Positions 52,835 to 63,134 are shown, numbered from the stretch's first letter. The stretch is DNA of 64,000 bases from Gemmatimonadetes bacterium 2013_60CM_65_52 (GCA_002215645.1 NGFI01000005.1:550678-614677); one strand, 5' to 3'. A program made the numbers and translations. The notes: generated by a model not told the origin, from the sequence alone.

Positions 52835-54109
52835 GTGGCATCTGATCGGATTGTCCGGAGCGCGCTGGCCGCGCTCCTCATCGTTGGAGCGTTGGAGGCG
52901 TGCTCGGAGCAGGTGAGCACGTCCCTCGGCTGTCCTGAGCTCTGCACGGACCAGAGCGCGCCGTTGCGCGACACGACGCTGGTCGGCGGCGTGGTGGTGG
53001 ACTCGTCGCTCCTGGGTTTTGCCGGACTCGGCGACACCCACGACATCACGCTCCTGAATCAGGGCGACACGGCCGACGTCCGGCTCGTGGCGCGGTTCGA
53101 TACCCTGCCGCAGACGTACAGGCCGACGGGTGCCGCGGCGGACAGCGCGATCACGCGCGTGGACAGCGCGTCACTGATCTTCTTCATCGACACGCTCACG
53201 GTGAAGGCGACGTCGCCCATCACGGTGGATGCCTTCGACGTGGATACCACAGCGGCGGACACGGCGACGTCAGTGCTGGTGCCGCTCTTCCGCGCCAACC
53301 GGCTCATCGGCAGCAAGACCTTTGAGACCGCGGACATCAAGGACACGCTGCGCATGCCGATCGACAACGGCGTGGTGTTCGCGAAGATCCGCGACACGAC
53401 ACGCCTGCGCATCGGACTGCGTGTGCGCGGCTCGTCCACGGCAAGGATGCGTATACTCGCGTCTCAGGTCACGCCGCGTGTGCGCTTCCGCGTCTCCGCG
53501 GATACGACGGTTCGTCCGGACACCGTCTTCCTCAGGTCGAGGACGCCCTCCGGCGACGCGTTTCTCGCATCGGTGTTCACCGTGTTTCCGCTCGTCGCCA
53601 AAGGCGCGCTGCCGCCTCCGCCAAAGGACAGGTTTGTCATCGGCGGGCTGGCGGGGGCCCGGACGTATCTCAAGTTCGACATTCCCGGCACCGTCATCGA
53701 CTCGGTGCAGGTCATTCGTGCCTCACTGCTGCTGACGCAGACGCCGGCGCGATCCACGGCGCGCGTGAAGGACACGCTCATCGTGCGCACGCATCCGGTT
53801 CTTGCCTCGCCCGCCGTAACGGACATTGCAACGGCCATGGGATTCCTCGGTGGTTCCGCCAGCTACGGTGTGGACTCCGTTCTCTTTGTGCCGGCGGACA
53901 GCGGCGGGAAGAGCATCGAGCTCGTGAACCTCTTCCGCTTCTGGCGCGCCATCGGTTCGGCGAATTCGTCGCGCGCCATCGTCCTTCGCTCGTCGTCCGA
54001 AGGAGCGAATCCCGGTGAGGTCACATTCTTCTCGCTCCTGGGTCCACCGGCACTTCGGCCGAAACTCCGCATCACCTACGTGCCGCGTCGCGGCTTCGGC
54101 CTCCCGTGA
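52835..54109 (+). CDS. Large lipoprotein of unknown function
   Basis: A 424-residue protein with a lipoprotein-like signal (LAALLIVGALEACSE). The mature part has several beta-strand-rich sections (DTTLVGGVVVDSSLLGFAG, TYLKFDIPGTVIDSVQVIRA, LLLTQTPARSTARV) that resemble DNRLRE/DUF4270-like beta-sandwich modules. Its start is GTG 52835. The stop overlaps the start of an outer-membrane protein gene (GTGA). The pair probably builds or decorates the outer membrane. Confidence 0.75.
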   Translation: MASDRIVRSALAALLIVGALEACSEQVSTSLGCPELCTDQSAPLRDTTLVGGVVVDSSLLGFAGLGDTHDITLLNQGDTADVRLVARFDTLPQTYRPTGAAADSAITRVDSASLIFFIDTLTVKATSPITVDAFDVDTTAADTATSVLVPLFRANRLIGSKTFETADIKDTLRMPIDNGVVFAKIRDTTRLRIGLRVRGSSTARMRILASQVTPRVRFRVSADTTVRPDTVFLRSRTPSGDAFLASVFTVFPLVAKGALPPPPKDRFVIGGLAGARTYLKFDIPGTVIDSVQVIRASLLLTQTPARSTARVKDTLIVRTHPVLASPAVTDIATAMGFLGGSASYGVDSVLFVPADSGGKSIELVNLFRFWRAIGSANSSRAIVLRSSSEGANPGEVTFFSLLGPPALRPKLRITYVPRRGFGLP

Positions 54110-55248
54110 CCATGAGCATGCGCATTTTCCCCGTCGTCGCCGTCCTCGCACTGCTGCCCGCAACCGGGGTCGCACAGGGATCGCTTGGGACGCTGGGATT
54201 CGGATATCCCACTGGGCAGTTGAGCACCCGCGCACTTGGCGCCGGCGGCGCAATGGGCGAGATGGATCCGCTGTCGGCCACGAACCCGGCCGTGCTCAGC
54301 TACTTCGGCGGCACCATACTCTACTTCCAGGCGGAGCCCGAGTATCGCACGCTGACGTCCGGTGGAAGCTCGGAAAACTCGAGCGTCGCGCGCTATCCGC
54401 TCATCGCTGCCGCGTTTCCCGTGTCGTCCACGTGGACGCTCGGGATTTCGGCGTCGAATTTCCTGGACCGCACATTCCGGACGCAAACGCGCGGAACCAT
54501 CATGGTCTCCGACACCGCCCTCGGCGTCACGAACCAGTTCCAGAGCGACGGAGCCGTCGCGGATCTGCGGCTGGCCGTGGCGTGGAATCCCGTCCGGTGG
54601 CTCAAGCTCGGGGCGGCGGCGCACGCCATCGCGGGCGACAATCGTGTGCGAAACAGCGAGCGCTTCGACGACAGTACGCGGTTTGCCGCGCTGGTCGATA
54701 CGGCCACCATCGGCTACACGGGCAACGCGCTGTCCGCCGGCGCCGAGGTACTGCTCGGAACTGAAGTGAGTCTCGCGAGCTCCTATCGTCGCGGCGGAAG
54801 TCTTTCGCTCAAGCGTGGGGACACCACCATTGCCATGGCGCATGTGCCCGACCGCCTCGCGCTGAGCGCGGCCTACATCGGCATTCGCGGGACGGCGCTT
54901 TCTGTGCGGACCGCGCACGAAACGTGGACGCGCATGGCGTCGCTCGGATCGTCGTCGCTGCGCGTCAGCGACACCTGGGACACGAGCGTCGGTGCCGACG
55001 TGCTCGGCCCTCGGTTTGGCGAGCACGCGGTCAGTGTGCGCACCGGTATGCGCTGGCGCACCTTGCCCTTCGGCATCTCGACGGCGAGTGTGAATGAGAA
55101 GACGTTTTCCGTGGGCGCCGGCACGCTGATTGGCCGAGGTGGCCGGGCGGCGCTCGACTTGGCGCTCCTGCATGCCAACCGCACGGCGACGCCGACGCTG
55201 TCTGAAACCGCATGGACCCTCAGCGTAGGACTCACAGTACGCCCCTGA
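54106..55248 (+). CDS. Outer-membrane beta-barrel protein
   Basis: A 380-residue protein with a signal peptide (FPVVAVLALLPATGVAQG) followed by a porin-like or PorV/PorQ-type barrel: GYPTGQLSTRALGAGGAMGEM, LSATNPAVLSYFGG and many alternating strands ending WTLSVGLTVRP. The GTG at 54106 overlaps the preceding lipoprotein stop; ATG 54112 is an alternative. It is probably an outer-membrane transporter or assembly component that works with the lipoprotein. Confidence 0.78.
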   Translation: MTMSMRIFPVVAVLALLPATGVAQGSLGTLGFGYPTGQLSTRALGAGGAMGEMDPLSATNPAVLSYFGGTILYFQAEPEYRTLTSGGSSENSSVARYPLIAAAFPVSSTWTLGISASNFLDRTFRTQTRGTIMVSDTALGVTNQFQSDGAVADLRLAVAWNPVRWLKLGAAAHAIAGDNRVRNSERFDDSTRFAALVDTATIGYTGNALSAGAEVLLGTEVSLASSYRRGGSLSLKRGDTTIAMAHVPDRLALSAAYIGIRGTALSVRTAHETWTRMASLGSSSLRVSDTWDTSVGADVLGPRFGEHAVSVRTGMRWRTLPFGISTASVNEKTFSVGAGTLIGRGGRAALDLALLHANRTATPTLSETAWTLSVGLTVRP

Positions 55249-55252
55249 TCGC

Positions 55253-56437
55253 ATGACGGGACTCGTCCCGCCGCCGGCCGACGCGCCGGTCATCCTCGTG
55301 GCCGACGACGTGCCGGCCAACGTGGAGCTGCTCTTCGACCAGCTCCACGTTCTTGGATTTCGCGCGATCGCGGCGTCCGACGGACCGTCCGCGCTCAAGA
55401 CGTGCTTCGAGGAGATGCCGGACCTCTGCATCCTCGACGTCTCCATGCCGGCGGGCGACCTCGGTGTGGACGACCGCTCGGCCGGCTTCGAGGTGTGCCG
55501 TCGCATCAAACGCGATCCGCGCACCGCGCGCATTCCGGTCATCTTCGTCACGGCGCTCAACGACACGACCGATCGCGTCAAGGCCATCGAGGCGGGGGGG
55601 GACGACTTCCTCACGAAGCCGCATAACCGTCTCGTGCTTGGCGCGCGCGTGCGCTCGTTGCTCAAACTCAAGGCCGCCACGGACGCCCTCGAGGAAAGTC
55701 TGCGCAAGCAGAAGGAGCTCGAGAAGGTGCGCGACGATCTCATGAAGATGATCGTGCACGATCTCAAGTCGCCGCTCACGTCCATCATTGGAGCGATGGA
55801 GATGTTGATGGATGGCGACTTCGGCGTGCTGGCCACCAATCAGCGCACCGCGCTCGGCGAGGCGGAAGCACGCGCCGAGGATCTGCTTGCGCTCATCGAG
55901 GATCTGTTGGAGGTGGCGCGTCTCGAGAACACGAGCATGTCGTTGCACCTCGCGCCAACGGCACCCGGGGCGCTGCTCACCGAGGTGCGGCACGAGTGGG
56001 AGATCCGGTCACAGCAGGAGGGCGCGCGCGTGACTGTAGAAGTGACGGACGACGCGCCGGTCATCAACGCCGACCAGCCGCTATTGAAGCGCGTTTTTGG
56101 GAATCTCGTGCAGAACGCGCTGACGCACTCGTCGCGCGCGGTGACGATCACGCTCGGCGCGAGGAAGGAGAACGACGGGACGCTCTTTACCGTCGCCGAC
56201 GACGGCGTGGGCATTCCGCCGGAGTATCACGACATCATCTTCCGGAAGTTCGAGCAGGTGAAGACGCCGCACATTCCGCGCGTGCGCAGCTCGGGGCTCG
56301 GCCTCGCGTTCTGCAAGCTCGTCGTCGAGGCGCATGGTGGCCGGATCTGGGTGAAGAGCGGCAGGGACATGGTCGGCAGTGCGTTCCACTTCTGGTTGCC
56401 AGTAAAGCCGCCGTCGACGACAGTCGCGCTCAGCTAA
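55253..56437 (+). CDS. Hybrid protein: response-regulator receiver fused to histidine kinase
   Basis: A 394-residue cytosolic protein. The N-terminal receiver domain has the acidic pair in VILVADDVPANVELL, the phospho-Asp in LCILDVSMPAG and the lysine in DDFLTKPHNR. It is followed by HisKA with MIVHDLKSPLTSIIGAME and an ATPase domain with VQNALTHSSRAV, VADDGVGIPPEYHDIIFRKF and SSGLGLAFCKLVVEAHGG. No transmembrane segment is evident. Receiver-first kinases often act as relays in stress or light signalling. A repeat copy starts 13 bases after its stop. Confidence 0.9.
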   Translation: MTGLVPPPADAPVILVADDVPANVELLFDQLHVLGFRAIAASDGPSALKTCFEEMPDLCILDVSMPAGDLGVDDRSAGFEVCRRIKRDPRTARIPVIFVTALNDTTDRVKAIEAGGDDFLTKPHNRLVLGARVRSLLKLKAATDALEESLRKQKELEKVRDDLMKMIVHDLKSPLTSIIGAMEMLMDGDFGVLATNQRTALGEAEARAEDLLALIEDLLEVARLENTSMSLHLAPTAPGALLTEVRHEWEIRSQQEGARVTVEVTDDAPVINADQPLLKRVFGNLVQNALTHSSRAVTITLGARKENDGTLFTVADDGVGIPPEYHDIIFRKFEQVKTPHIPRVRSSGLGLAFCKLVVEAHGGRIWVKSGRDMVGSAFHFWLPVKPPSTTVALS

Positions 56438-56449
56438 AGGACAGCGAGA

Positions 56450-56490
56450 CCAGTAGTGAAGATCAGAACTCGGTATCCGGCACTCGGTAA
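56450..56490 (-). repeat. Inverted copy of the ~40-bp interspersed repeat
   Basis: The reverse complement matches the first 5.8-kb copy (5772-5811) with only about three differences across the shared TTACCGAGTGCCGGATACCG and TCTTCACTACTG. It starts 13 bases after the hybrid kinase stop and faces the plus-strand copy at 56600-56646. Confidence 0.8.
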
Positions 56491-56599
56491 GACAACGTAG
56501 CCGGTAGACACGCGGCTCTTAAGCGGGGACACACACGGCCACGCACTGCGGCGGACGAGCACCGCCCAACGAGGACCGCTCGTACTGAATACGCCCCTG

Positions 56600-56646
56600 T
56601 ACCGGATGCCGGATACCGAGTACTCGAGTTCCCTACTATCTTTGAA
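56600..56646 (+). repeat. Fourth copy of the ~40-bp interspersed repeat, next to miaB
   Basis: GTACCGGATGCCGGATACCG followed by AGTACTCGAGTTC and CTACTATCTTTGAAGG. It ends at the miaB ATG (56649), so it overlaps the ribosome-binding region. It is less similar than copies 1 to 3. Confidence 0.75.
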
Positions 56647-56648
56647 GG

Positions 56649-58028
56649 ATGGATCGTCCCACCGTCTATATCGAGACCTACGGCTGCCAGATGAACGTCA
56701 GCGACTCCGAGCTCATGCTCGGCGCGCTCGCGTCCGCCGGCTATGAGCACGTGGAGAAGCCCGACGGCGCGGACGTCATCCTCGTGAATACTTGCGCCAT
56801 TCGCGACCACGCCGAGCAGCGCGTGGTGGGCCGGCTCGGTGAGTTGAAGCGCCACATGAAGCGCGACTCCATCATGGGTGTCACCGGATGCATGGCGCAG
56901 CGCCTTGGCCCTCAGCTCCTCGACAAGGCCAAGCACGTCTCGCTCGTGATCGGTCCCGACGGATATCGGGCGCTGCCGGCTCTTGTTGATGGCGCCCGGC
57001 GCGGCGAGCGCGCCATTGCCACGACGTTCGACCTCGAGGAGCACTACGAGGATTTTTCGCCGCGGCGCTTCGACAAGGTCAAGGCGTGGATCCCCGTGCA
57101 GCGCGGCTGCGACTATCGCTGCACGTACTGTATCGTGCCCACCACGCGCGGGTCGGAGCGGAGCCGGCGCCTCGATGACGTCGTGCGCGAGACGCGAACC
57201 GTTGTCGCCGAGGGCATGAGCGAGGTGGTTCTGCTTGGGCAGACGGTCAACTCGTACAACGACGGCACGCACGACTTCGCCGATCTCCTTCGCGCGGTGG
57301 GCGACGTACCAGGAGTTCGCCGAGTCAGGTTTACGAGTCCGCATCCCAACGACTTCACCGATCGCGTTATCGGCGCGATGGCTGACGTCGGCGCGGTCTG
57401 TGAGCACGTGCATCTCCCGATGCAGAGCGGCTCGTCGCGTGTGCTCAAGCGGATGCTGCGGCGTTATAGTCGCGAAGGCTACATGGAGTGCGTCGAGCGC
57501 ATTCGCGCCGCGATTCCCGGCGTCTCGTTGACGACCGACATCATCGTCGGCTTCCCGGGCGAGACCGACGAGGAATTCGAGGAGACGCTGAGCGCCGTGC
57601 GCGAAGTCGGCTTCGCCGACGCGTACACGTTCATCTTTTCTCCACGCGACGGCACGCCCGCCACGCGCCTGCCCGCGGAATGGACGGTGCCCGAGTCGGT
57701 GGCGGGTGAACGCCTCCAGTCGCTCGTGGAGACTGTGCGCGGTATCGCGCGCCGGAGTAACCTCGGATTGCTCGGCACGCGCCACGAGGTGCTGGTAGAG
57801 CGGCAAGCCAGGCGCGGCGACGCGATGCTCATGACGCGCACGCGGGACTTCAAGACCGTTCTCGTCCCGGGCGACGCGTCGATGTTGGGCCGATACCTCA
57901 CCGTCGAGCTCACGGGCACCACCGGCTCGACGTTTACCGGAAGCGTCGTGCACGAGCGACAGCCGCTTCCGATGGCCGGTCACGACGCGGCGCACGAAGC
58001 CGCCGTCGCTTCTCTGGTAACGCGCTAG
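56649..58028 (+). CDS. miaB: tRNA-i6A37 methylthiotransferase MiaB
   Basis: A 459-residue radical-SAM enzyme. YIETYGCQMNVSDSELM and VNTCAIRDHAEQ hold the first [4Fe-4S] cysteines, CDYRCTYCIVPTTRGSERSR the radical-SAM CxxxCxxC. LPMQSGSSRVLKRMLRRY and TDIIVGFPGETDEEFEETL are typical later blocks, and a TRAM domain closes the protein. It adds methylthio to i6A37 of tRNAs reading UNN codons. It starts at ATG 56649, directly behind the repeat copy. Confidence 0.95.
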   Translation: MDRPTVYIETYGCQMNVSDSELMLGALASAGYEHVEKPDGADVILVNTCAIRDHAEQRVVGRLGELKRHMKRDSIMGVTGCMAQRLGPQLLDKAKHVSLVIGPDGYRALPALVDGARRGERAIATTFDLEEHYEDFSPRRFDKVKAWIPVQRGCDYRCTYCIVPTTRGSERSRRLDDVVRETRTVVAEGMSEVVLLGQTVNSYNDGTHDFADLLRAVGDVPGVRRVRFTSPHPNDFTDRVIGAMADVGAVCEHVHLPMQSGSSRVLKRMLRRYSREGYMECVERIRAAIPGVSLTTDIIVGFPGETDEEFEETLSAVREVGFADAYTFIFSPRDGTPATRLPAEWTVPESVAGERLQSLVETVRGIARRSNLGLLGTRHEVLVERQARRGDAMLMTRTRDFKTVLVPGDASMLGRYLTVELTGTTGSTFTGSVVHERQPLPMAGHDAAHEAAVASLVTR

Positions 58029-58089
58029 AACGATCCACCGGGCGGCATCACGATGCCGCCCAACTCGGCGCCGCAGCAATTGTTGTCGC

Positions 58090-60312
58090 GTGCCTCTCGT
58101 TGCGCGATCCGTGCTCGCCTATGCGCTGTCTCTCATCCTGGCGCTGAACGCCGAAGAGAACGGGCGCGCCGCACTCGGTGCGACCGCTCTGGTTGGTGCA
58201 GTCGCATTCAGTCTTGCCCTGCGTCCCGTGAACGCCCTCGTGAGCGGAGTGGTGGCCGCCGGCGCGCTGGTGGGCTCGGCGACGATTGCTTCGGACGCAC
58301 GATGCGCTCGCGTGCTCGCCAGTGATTCGTCGTGGCGTGCGGCATTCGAGGGCGACGCCGCGCCTGGTGGTGTCGTGCATGCCAGCGTATCCGGGCGCGG
58401 ATGTACTGCACGCGCGACAATTCTTGTTGGCCGTGGCACCGCACGTGAAGGCGAGGTCGCCACTGTCTCGGGCGAAGGGAGCTCGGGCGCTCGCGGGCTC
58501 TTCATCCGTGACGGCATCGTGGGGCCATCCTCTCGCGGGCCACTTGCTCGCACGTTGCGCGCGAGCACGTCCCGCCGCATCGATCGAATCTTCGGCTCGG
58601 ACTCGGCGATGGCACGCGCCCTCGTGATGGGCGACATGACCGCCATTCCGCCGGAGGTGCGCGAGCGATACGCGCGCGCCGGGCTGGTCCACATGTTGAG
58701 CGTCTCCGGGTTGCATGTGGGGATCATCGCGCTCGCGCTCGAGCTACTCGCGTCCGTGCTGCGCCTCCCACCGCGCCCCGCGAGGATCGCGACTCTGATT
58801 CTTGTCGGGACATACGTCGCCGGCATCGGCGCTCCCTCCCCGGCGGTCCGCGCTGCCGTCATGCTCGGTGCGCTGTTGCTTACACGCCTTCTGCAGCGGC
58901 CAACGTCACCTTGGGCAATTCTTGCGCTTGGCGCCGGCGCTCCTCTGCTCGACCCACATGTTGCGATCGATCTCGGCTGGCAGTTGAGCGTGGTCGGTAC
59001 AGCGGCGCTGATCTCCGGAGCGGCGTTGGCGCGACGGGCCGTTCCTCGTACGTGGAGCGGGCTGCGCCGGTCGCTTGCGACAGCAACGATCATCAGCGTG
59101 GTGGCGACCATCGCCACCACGCCACTCGTCGCGTGGACGTTCGGCCGCGTGGCGGTCCTGGGACCGCTGACGAACCTGGTGGCGGATCCCATCATGGGCA
59201 TACTGCAACCCGTGCTGTTTGTCGGCGTTGCCATTCCAGTGCATGCCGTCGAGCACGCGGCGGCCGACGCCGCGCATGCGCTGCTCTTCCTTTTCGACGC
59301 GGTCGCCGTTGCCGCGGATCACGTTCCGTTCGCCGCGCCGGCTGTGATGACGACTGTGCCGGCAGCGATCGCCGCCGGCATCGGCTGCGCGGCCGTTCTC
59401 GTCGCATGTGTAGCGAGACACCCGGCACGTCCGGCGCTGACCGCCTTGTGCGCGCTGGCCTTCCTCACGCTCGAACCGTTCCGTCCAATGCGGCGAGGCG
59501 CGCCTGAGCTTCATATGCTCGACGTCGGGCAGGGTGACGCACTCGCGGTGCGCACGTCCCGTGGACGGTGGATCGTGATCGATGCGGGGCGCGAATGGAC
59601 CGGCGGCGACGCAGGCCGAAGCGTAGTGGCGCCATACGTGTCGCACCGAGGCGGTGACGTCGCGCTGTTCATCCTGTCGCATCCGCACGCCGATCATGTG
59701 GGCGGGGCCGCGTCGCTGCTCTCGCTCGTGCATCCAGCCGGCTTCATCGATCCCGGATACGTGGGCACGGCGGAATCCTACGCGGCGACGCTACGGGAAG
59801 CGATGCGTGATGGCATTCCATGGCGGCGCGTTCGCCCCGGCGACTCCCTGTCGGTCGACGATGTCTCGTTTACCCTGCTGGCCCCGGATTCAGCGTGGGC
59901 GTCGTCGCTGGCCGACGCGAATCTCGCGAGCACCGTCCTCATCATGCGTGCGGGCGGCGCGCGGATTCTCTTCATGGGCGACGCGGAGGCGCCAGAGGAA
60001 CAATGGTTGCTGCGGCATGCGCGCGATTCGCTGCGGGCGGACGTCCTCAAGGTGGGGCATCACGGCAGCTCGACGAGTACGACGGCCGACTTTCTTGACG
60101 CGGTTCATCCACGCGTTGCGCTCGTCAGCGTCGGCGCGCACAACATGTACGGTCATCCGAATCTCGAGGTGCTCGATGCACTGCACGATGCCGGCGCGCT
60201 GACGTTGCGCACCGACCGCGTCGGCACGGTCGTCCTTAGATTCCTTGGCGACGGCATCGACGTCAGCGCGCGCGACGTCCACTGGAGCATTCCTCGGCAA
60301 GTCACCAGATGA
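58090..60312 (+). CDS. comEC: DNA-uptake channel protein ComEC
   Basis: A 740-residue ComEC/Rec2. An N-terminal membrane part with an OB-like domain is followed by the Competence domain (VHMLSVSGLHVGIIALALEL, AIDLGWQLSVVGTAALI) and many helices. The C-terminal metallo-beta-lactamase-like domain has LDVGQGDALAVRTSRGRWIV and SHPHADHVGGAASLL with likely metal ligands. It transports single-stranded DNA across the inner membrane in transformation. The start is GTG 58090. Its stop overlaps the ATG at 60309, but fbp most likely starts later. Confidence 0.92.
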   Translation: MPLVARSVLAYALSLILALNAEENGRAALGATALVGAVAFSLALRPVNALVSGVVAAGALVGSATIASDARCARVLASDSSWRAAFEGDAAPGGVVHASVSGRGCTARATILVGRGTAREGEVATVSGEGSSGARGLFIRDGIVGPSSRGPLARTLRASTSRRIDRIFGSDSAMARALVMGDMTAIPPEVRERYARAGLVHMLSVSGLHVGIIALALELLASVLRLPPRPARIATLILVGTYVAGIGAPSPAVRAAVMLGALLLTRLLQRPTSPWAILALGAGAPLLDPHVAIDLGWQLSVVGTAALISGAALARRAVPRTWSGLRRSLATATIISVVATIATTPLVAWTFGRVAVLGPLTNLVADPIMGILQPVLFVGVAIPVHAVEHAAADAAHALLFLFDAVAVAADHVPFAAPAVMTTVPAAIAAGIGCAAVLVACVARHPARPALTALCALAFLTLEPFRPMRRGAPELHMLDVGQGDALAVRTSRGRWIVIDAGREWTGGDAGRSVVAPYVSHRGGDVALFILSHPHADHVGGAASLLSLVHPAGFIDPGYVGTAESYAATLREAMRDGIPWRRVRPGDSLSVDDVSFTLLAPDSAWASSLADANLASTVLIMRAGGARILFMGDAEAPEEQWLLRHARDSLRADVLKVGHHGSSTSTTADFLDAVHPRVALVSVGAHNMYGHPNLEVLDALHDAGALTLRTDRVGTVVLRFLGDGIDVSARDVHWSIPRQVTR

Positions 60313-60404
60313 GTGGCCTCGGTCGGAACTGCTCTTGCACGAACTCCGGCACATCCATCAGTTTGAGGCCGACCCACTGTTCCCGCTTCGCGCAGAGGTT
60401 GCCC

Positions 60405-61433
60405 GTGGTTCAACATACCGCGACGTCGGTCGTCACGATCGAGCGATTCATCATCGAGCAGGAGCGCCTGCATCCGGAGGCCACTGGCGAGCTCTCCGGC
60501 ATTCTGTACGACATGGCGCTCGCGGCGAAGATGATTGCCAACAAGGTGCGTCTCTCGGGTCTCGCGGACATCCTCGGCGCCACCGAGAACGCGAACGTGC
60601 AGGGCGAAATCCAGCAGAAGCTCGACGTGTTCGCCAACAACGCCATCATCAAGGCCATGGACCACGGCGGCCGGCTCTGCGCGATGGCGTCCGAGGAGGA
60701 GCCCGGGATCATTCCCATACCCGAGGGGTTTCGCTGCGGGAAGTACTGCCTGTTGTTCGATCCGCTCGACGGCTCCTCCAACATCGACGTCAACGTCCCG
60801 GTGGGCACCATTTTCAGCGTCGTGCAGAAGATCACGCGCGGGCGTGCCGGCGAAATGGAGGACATGTTGCAGCCCGGCCGGCGACAGGTGGCGTCCGGCT
60901 ACGTGATCTACGGCTCCAGCACCATGTTGGTGTACACCACGGGGCAGGGCGTGCATGGCTTCACGCTCGATCCGTCCATCGGCGAGTTCCTGCTGTCGCA
61001 TCCGAACATCCGTATCCCTGACGAGGGCAGATATCTCTCGGTCAACGACTCGTACGAAGCCAACTGGGACGAGCCGACCAAGCTCCTCATGCGCAAGTAT
61101 CGCGGGCTCGAGGGCGAACGGAAGCCGCTGAGCGTACGCTACGTCGGGTCGCTCGTCGCCGACTTTCATCGCAATCTTCTTGGCGGCGGTGTGTTCTGCT
61201 ATCCGTGGAACCGCAAGATGCCCATCGGCAAACTGCGGCTTCTCTACGAGGCGAATCCCCTCGCGTTCGTCTGCGAGCAGGCCGGAGGAGGGGCAAGCGA
61301 CGGCACGCATCGGATGCTCGACATCATGCCCACCGAGCTGCATCAGCGCGTGCCCCTCTTTATCGGCAGCAAGCGCGACGTGGATCTCGCGATACAGACG
61401 TACGCCGGGCATTCGGAGCTCGTCGGTGCCTGA
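60405..61433 (+). CDS. fbp: Fructose-1,6-bisphosphatase class I
   Basis: A 342-residue class I enzyme. The substrate and metal site is in [20 protein letters not shown], with [16 protein letters not shown] and the late block [19 protein letters not shown]. It makes fructose-6-phosphate in gluconeogenesis. GAGG (60395-60398) before GTG 60405 and the family start ([10 protein letters not shown]) support this start. An ATG at 60309, overlapping the comEC stop, would add 32 residues that do not look like this family. The end overlaps the next gene. Confidence 0.92.
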   Translation: MVQHTATSVVTIERFIIEQERLHPEATGELSGILYDMALAAKMIANKVRLSGLADILGATENANVQGEIQQKLDVFANNAIIKAMDHGGRLCAMASEEEPGIIPIPEGFRCGKYCLLFDPLDGSSNIDVNVPVGTIFSVVQKITRGRAGEMEDMLQPGRRQVASGYVIYGSSTMLVYTTGQGVHGFTLDPSIGEFLLSHPNIRIPDEGRYLSVNDSYEANWDEPTKLLMRKYRGLEGERKPLSVRYVGSLVADFHRNLLGGGVFCYPWNRKMPIGKLRLLYEANPLAFVCEQAGGGASDGTHRMLDIMPTELHQRVPLFIGSKRDVDLAIQTYAGHSELVGA

Positions 61434-63021
61434 TGAAGCACGCCGGCTGAGCCCCTCCGGCATCCCGATCGCGCCCGTCTATCGTCCCGAACCAGTCGAC
61501 TACGAGCACGATCTCGGCGACCCGGGCGAGTTTCCCTACACGCGCGGCGTCCAGCCGACCATGTACCGCGGACGCCTGTGGACGATGCGGCAGTACGCAG
61601 GCTTCGGCACGGCGCAGCAGACCAACGCGCGCTTTCGGCTGTTGCTCGACAAGGGGCAGACCGGACTCTCCGTCGCCTTCGATCTGCCCACGCAGATGGG
61701 CATCGACTCGGACTCGCCGCGTGCAACAGGAGAAGTCGGTCGCGTCGGAGTGGCCATCGACACCGTTGAGGACATGCATGCGCTGCTCGACGGCATTCCG
61801 CTCGCCGACGTCTCCACGAGCATGACCATCAACGCGACGGCCGCGACGCTGCTCGCCATGTACATCGTCGTGGCCGAGGAGCGCGCCATTTCGCGCGCGT
61901 CGCTGAGCGGCACGATTCAGAACGACATCCTGAAGGAGTACATCGCGCGGGGGACGTACATCTATCCGCCGGTTCCATCACTGAATCTCATCGCGGAGAC
62001 GTTTCGCTTCTGTGCGGCGGAGGTACCAAGCTGGAATCCCATCTCCATCTCCGGCTACCATATCCGTGAGGCCGGCGCCACCGCGGTGCAGGAGCTCGCG
62101 TTCACGTTCGCGAACGCCATGGAATACGTGGGAAGCGCAATCGGAGCCGGACTCCCCATCGATGGATTCGCGCCGCGGATCTCGTTCTTCTTCGCGGCGC
62201 ACAACGACCTGTTCGAGGAAGTCGCGAAGTTCCGCGCCGCGCGCCGGCTTTACGCGCGCCTCATGCGCGAACGGTTCTCCGCGAGCGATGCGTCCTGCCG
62301 ACTGCGATTCCACTCGCAAACGGGCGGCGTGACGCTCCAGGCGCAGCAGCCACTCAACAATGTCGTGCGCGTTACCGTCCAGGCCTTGGCTGCCGTCCTC
62401 GGTGGCACGCAGTCGCTGCACACGAATGGGTTCGATGAGGCGCTCGCCTTGCCGTCGGCGGAGGCGGCGACGCTCGCGCTCCGCACGCAGCAGATCATCG
62501 GCTACGAGAGCGGCGCGGCGGCCACGGCCGATCCCCTTGCTGGCAGCTACTACGTCGAGGAGCTCACCAACACGCTCGAGCGCCAGGCGCTGGAACTGCT
62601 CGAGCGCGTGGACGCACTCGGCGGTTCCGCCGCGGCGATTCAAGCGGGGTTCTTTCAGGAGGAGATCGCCCGTTCCGCGTACGAGTTTCAACTGCGCGCG
62701 GAACGCGGTGAGGCCACCATCGTCGGCGTCAACAGGTTTGCCGATTCCGCCGAACCGCCCATCATCCCAGCGCCCGATTACTCGGCGCTCGAGCGCGATC
62801 AGGTGTCGCGCCTCGCACACCTCCGAGCGACCCGCGACAACGCGGAGGTGCAGCGCACGCTCGTGGCCTTGCGCTCCGCGGCGCCGGCGTACGCTGTTCA
62901 ATCGGGCGACCGGCCGCCCCTCATGCCCGTGATCATCGACGCGGTACGCGCCCGGGCGAGCGTTGGTGAGATCAGCGATGCGCTCAGCGCGAGTTGGGGG
63001 ACGTACCGTCCGGGCACCTGA
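61426..63021 (+). CDS. Methylmalonyl-CoA mutase-type catalytic subunit without cobalamin domain
   Basis: A 531-residue acyl-CoA mutase catalytic part. [58 protein letters not shown] and [19 protein letters not shown] are family blocks. The usual B12-binding domain (DxHxxG) is missing, as in mutases whose cobalamin domain is a separate small subunit. It probably isomerises an acyl-CoA such as methylmalonyl-CoA, ethylmalonyl-CoA or isobutyryl-CoA. The GTG at 61426 lies in the fbp end (eight-base overlap), so both are co-translated. Confidence 0.88.
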   Translation: MPDEARRLSPSGIPIAPVYRPEPVDYEHDLGDPGEFPYTRGVQPTMYRGRLWTMRQYAGFGTAQQTNARFRLLLDKGQTGLSVAFDLPTQMGIDSDSPRATGEVGRVGVAIDTVEDMHALLDGIPLADVSTSMTINATAATLLAMYIVVAEERAISRASLSGTIQNDILKEYIARGTYIYPPVPSLNLIAETFRFCAAEVPSWNPISISGYHIREAGATAVQELAFTFANAMEYVGSAIGAGLPIDGFAPRISFFFAAHNDLFEEVAKFRAARRLYARLMRERFSASDASCRLRFHSQTGGVTLQAQQPLNNVVRVTVQALAAVLGGTQSLHTNGFDEALALPSAEAATLALRTQQIIGYESGAAATADPLAGSYYVEELTNTLERQALELLERVDALGGSAAAIQAGFFQEEIARSAYEFQLRAERGEATIVGVNRFADSAEPPIIPAPDYSALERDQVSRLAHLRATRDNAEVQRTLVALRSAAPAYAVQSGDRPPLMPVIIDAVRARASVGEISDALSASWGTYRPGT

Positions 63022-63087
63022 CATCGTTCGCGCGCGCCTGTTCCGCTGCGTCGATGTCACATTTATGGGCTTGTTCGGGACAGTAGC

Positions 63088-63120
63088 GGCGGCTACGTTT
63101 CACGGCTGGATGTAACCGCC
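63088..63120. promoter_or_regulatory. Imperfect hairpin before fmdB
   Basis: GGCGGCTAC (63088-63096) pairs with GTAACCGCC (63112-63120) with one mismatch and a fifteen-base loop. It lies 14 bp before the fmdB start and could be a leader structure or a weak terminator of the preceding operon. Confidence 0.35.
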
Positions 63121-63134
63121 TAAGTCCCCTATTC

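Noticed and set aside
60309-60404. ATG overlapping the comEC stop as fbp start
   Set aside because: The overlap is attractive, but the extra 32 residues do not resemble the enzyme and a better-placed GTG with GAGG exists at 60405.
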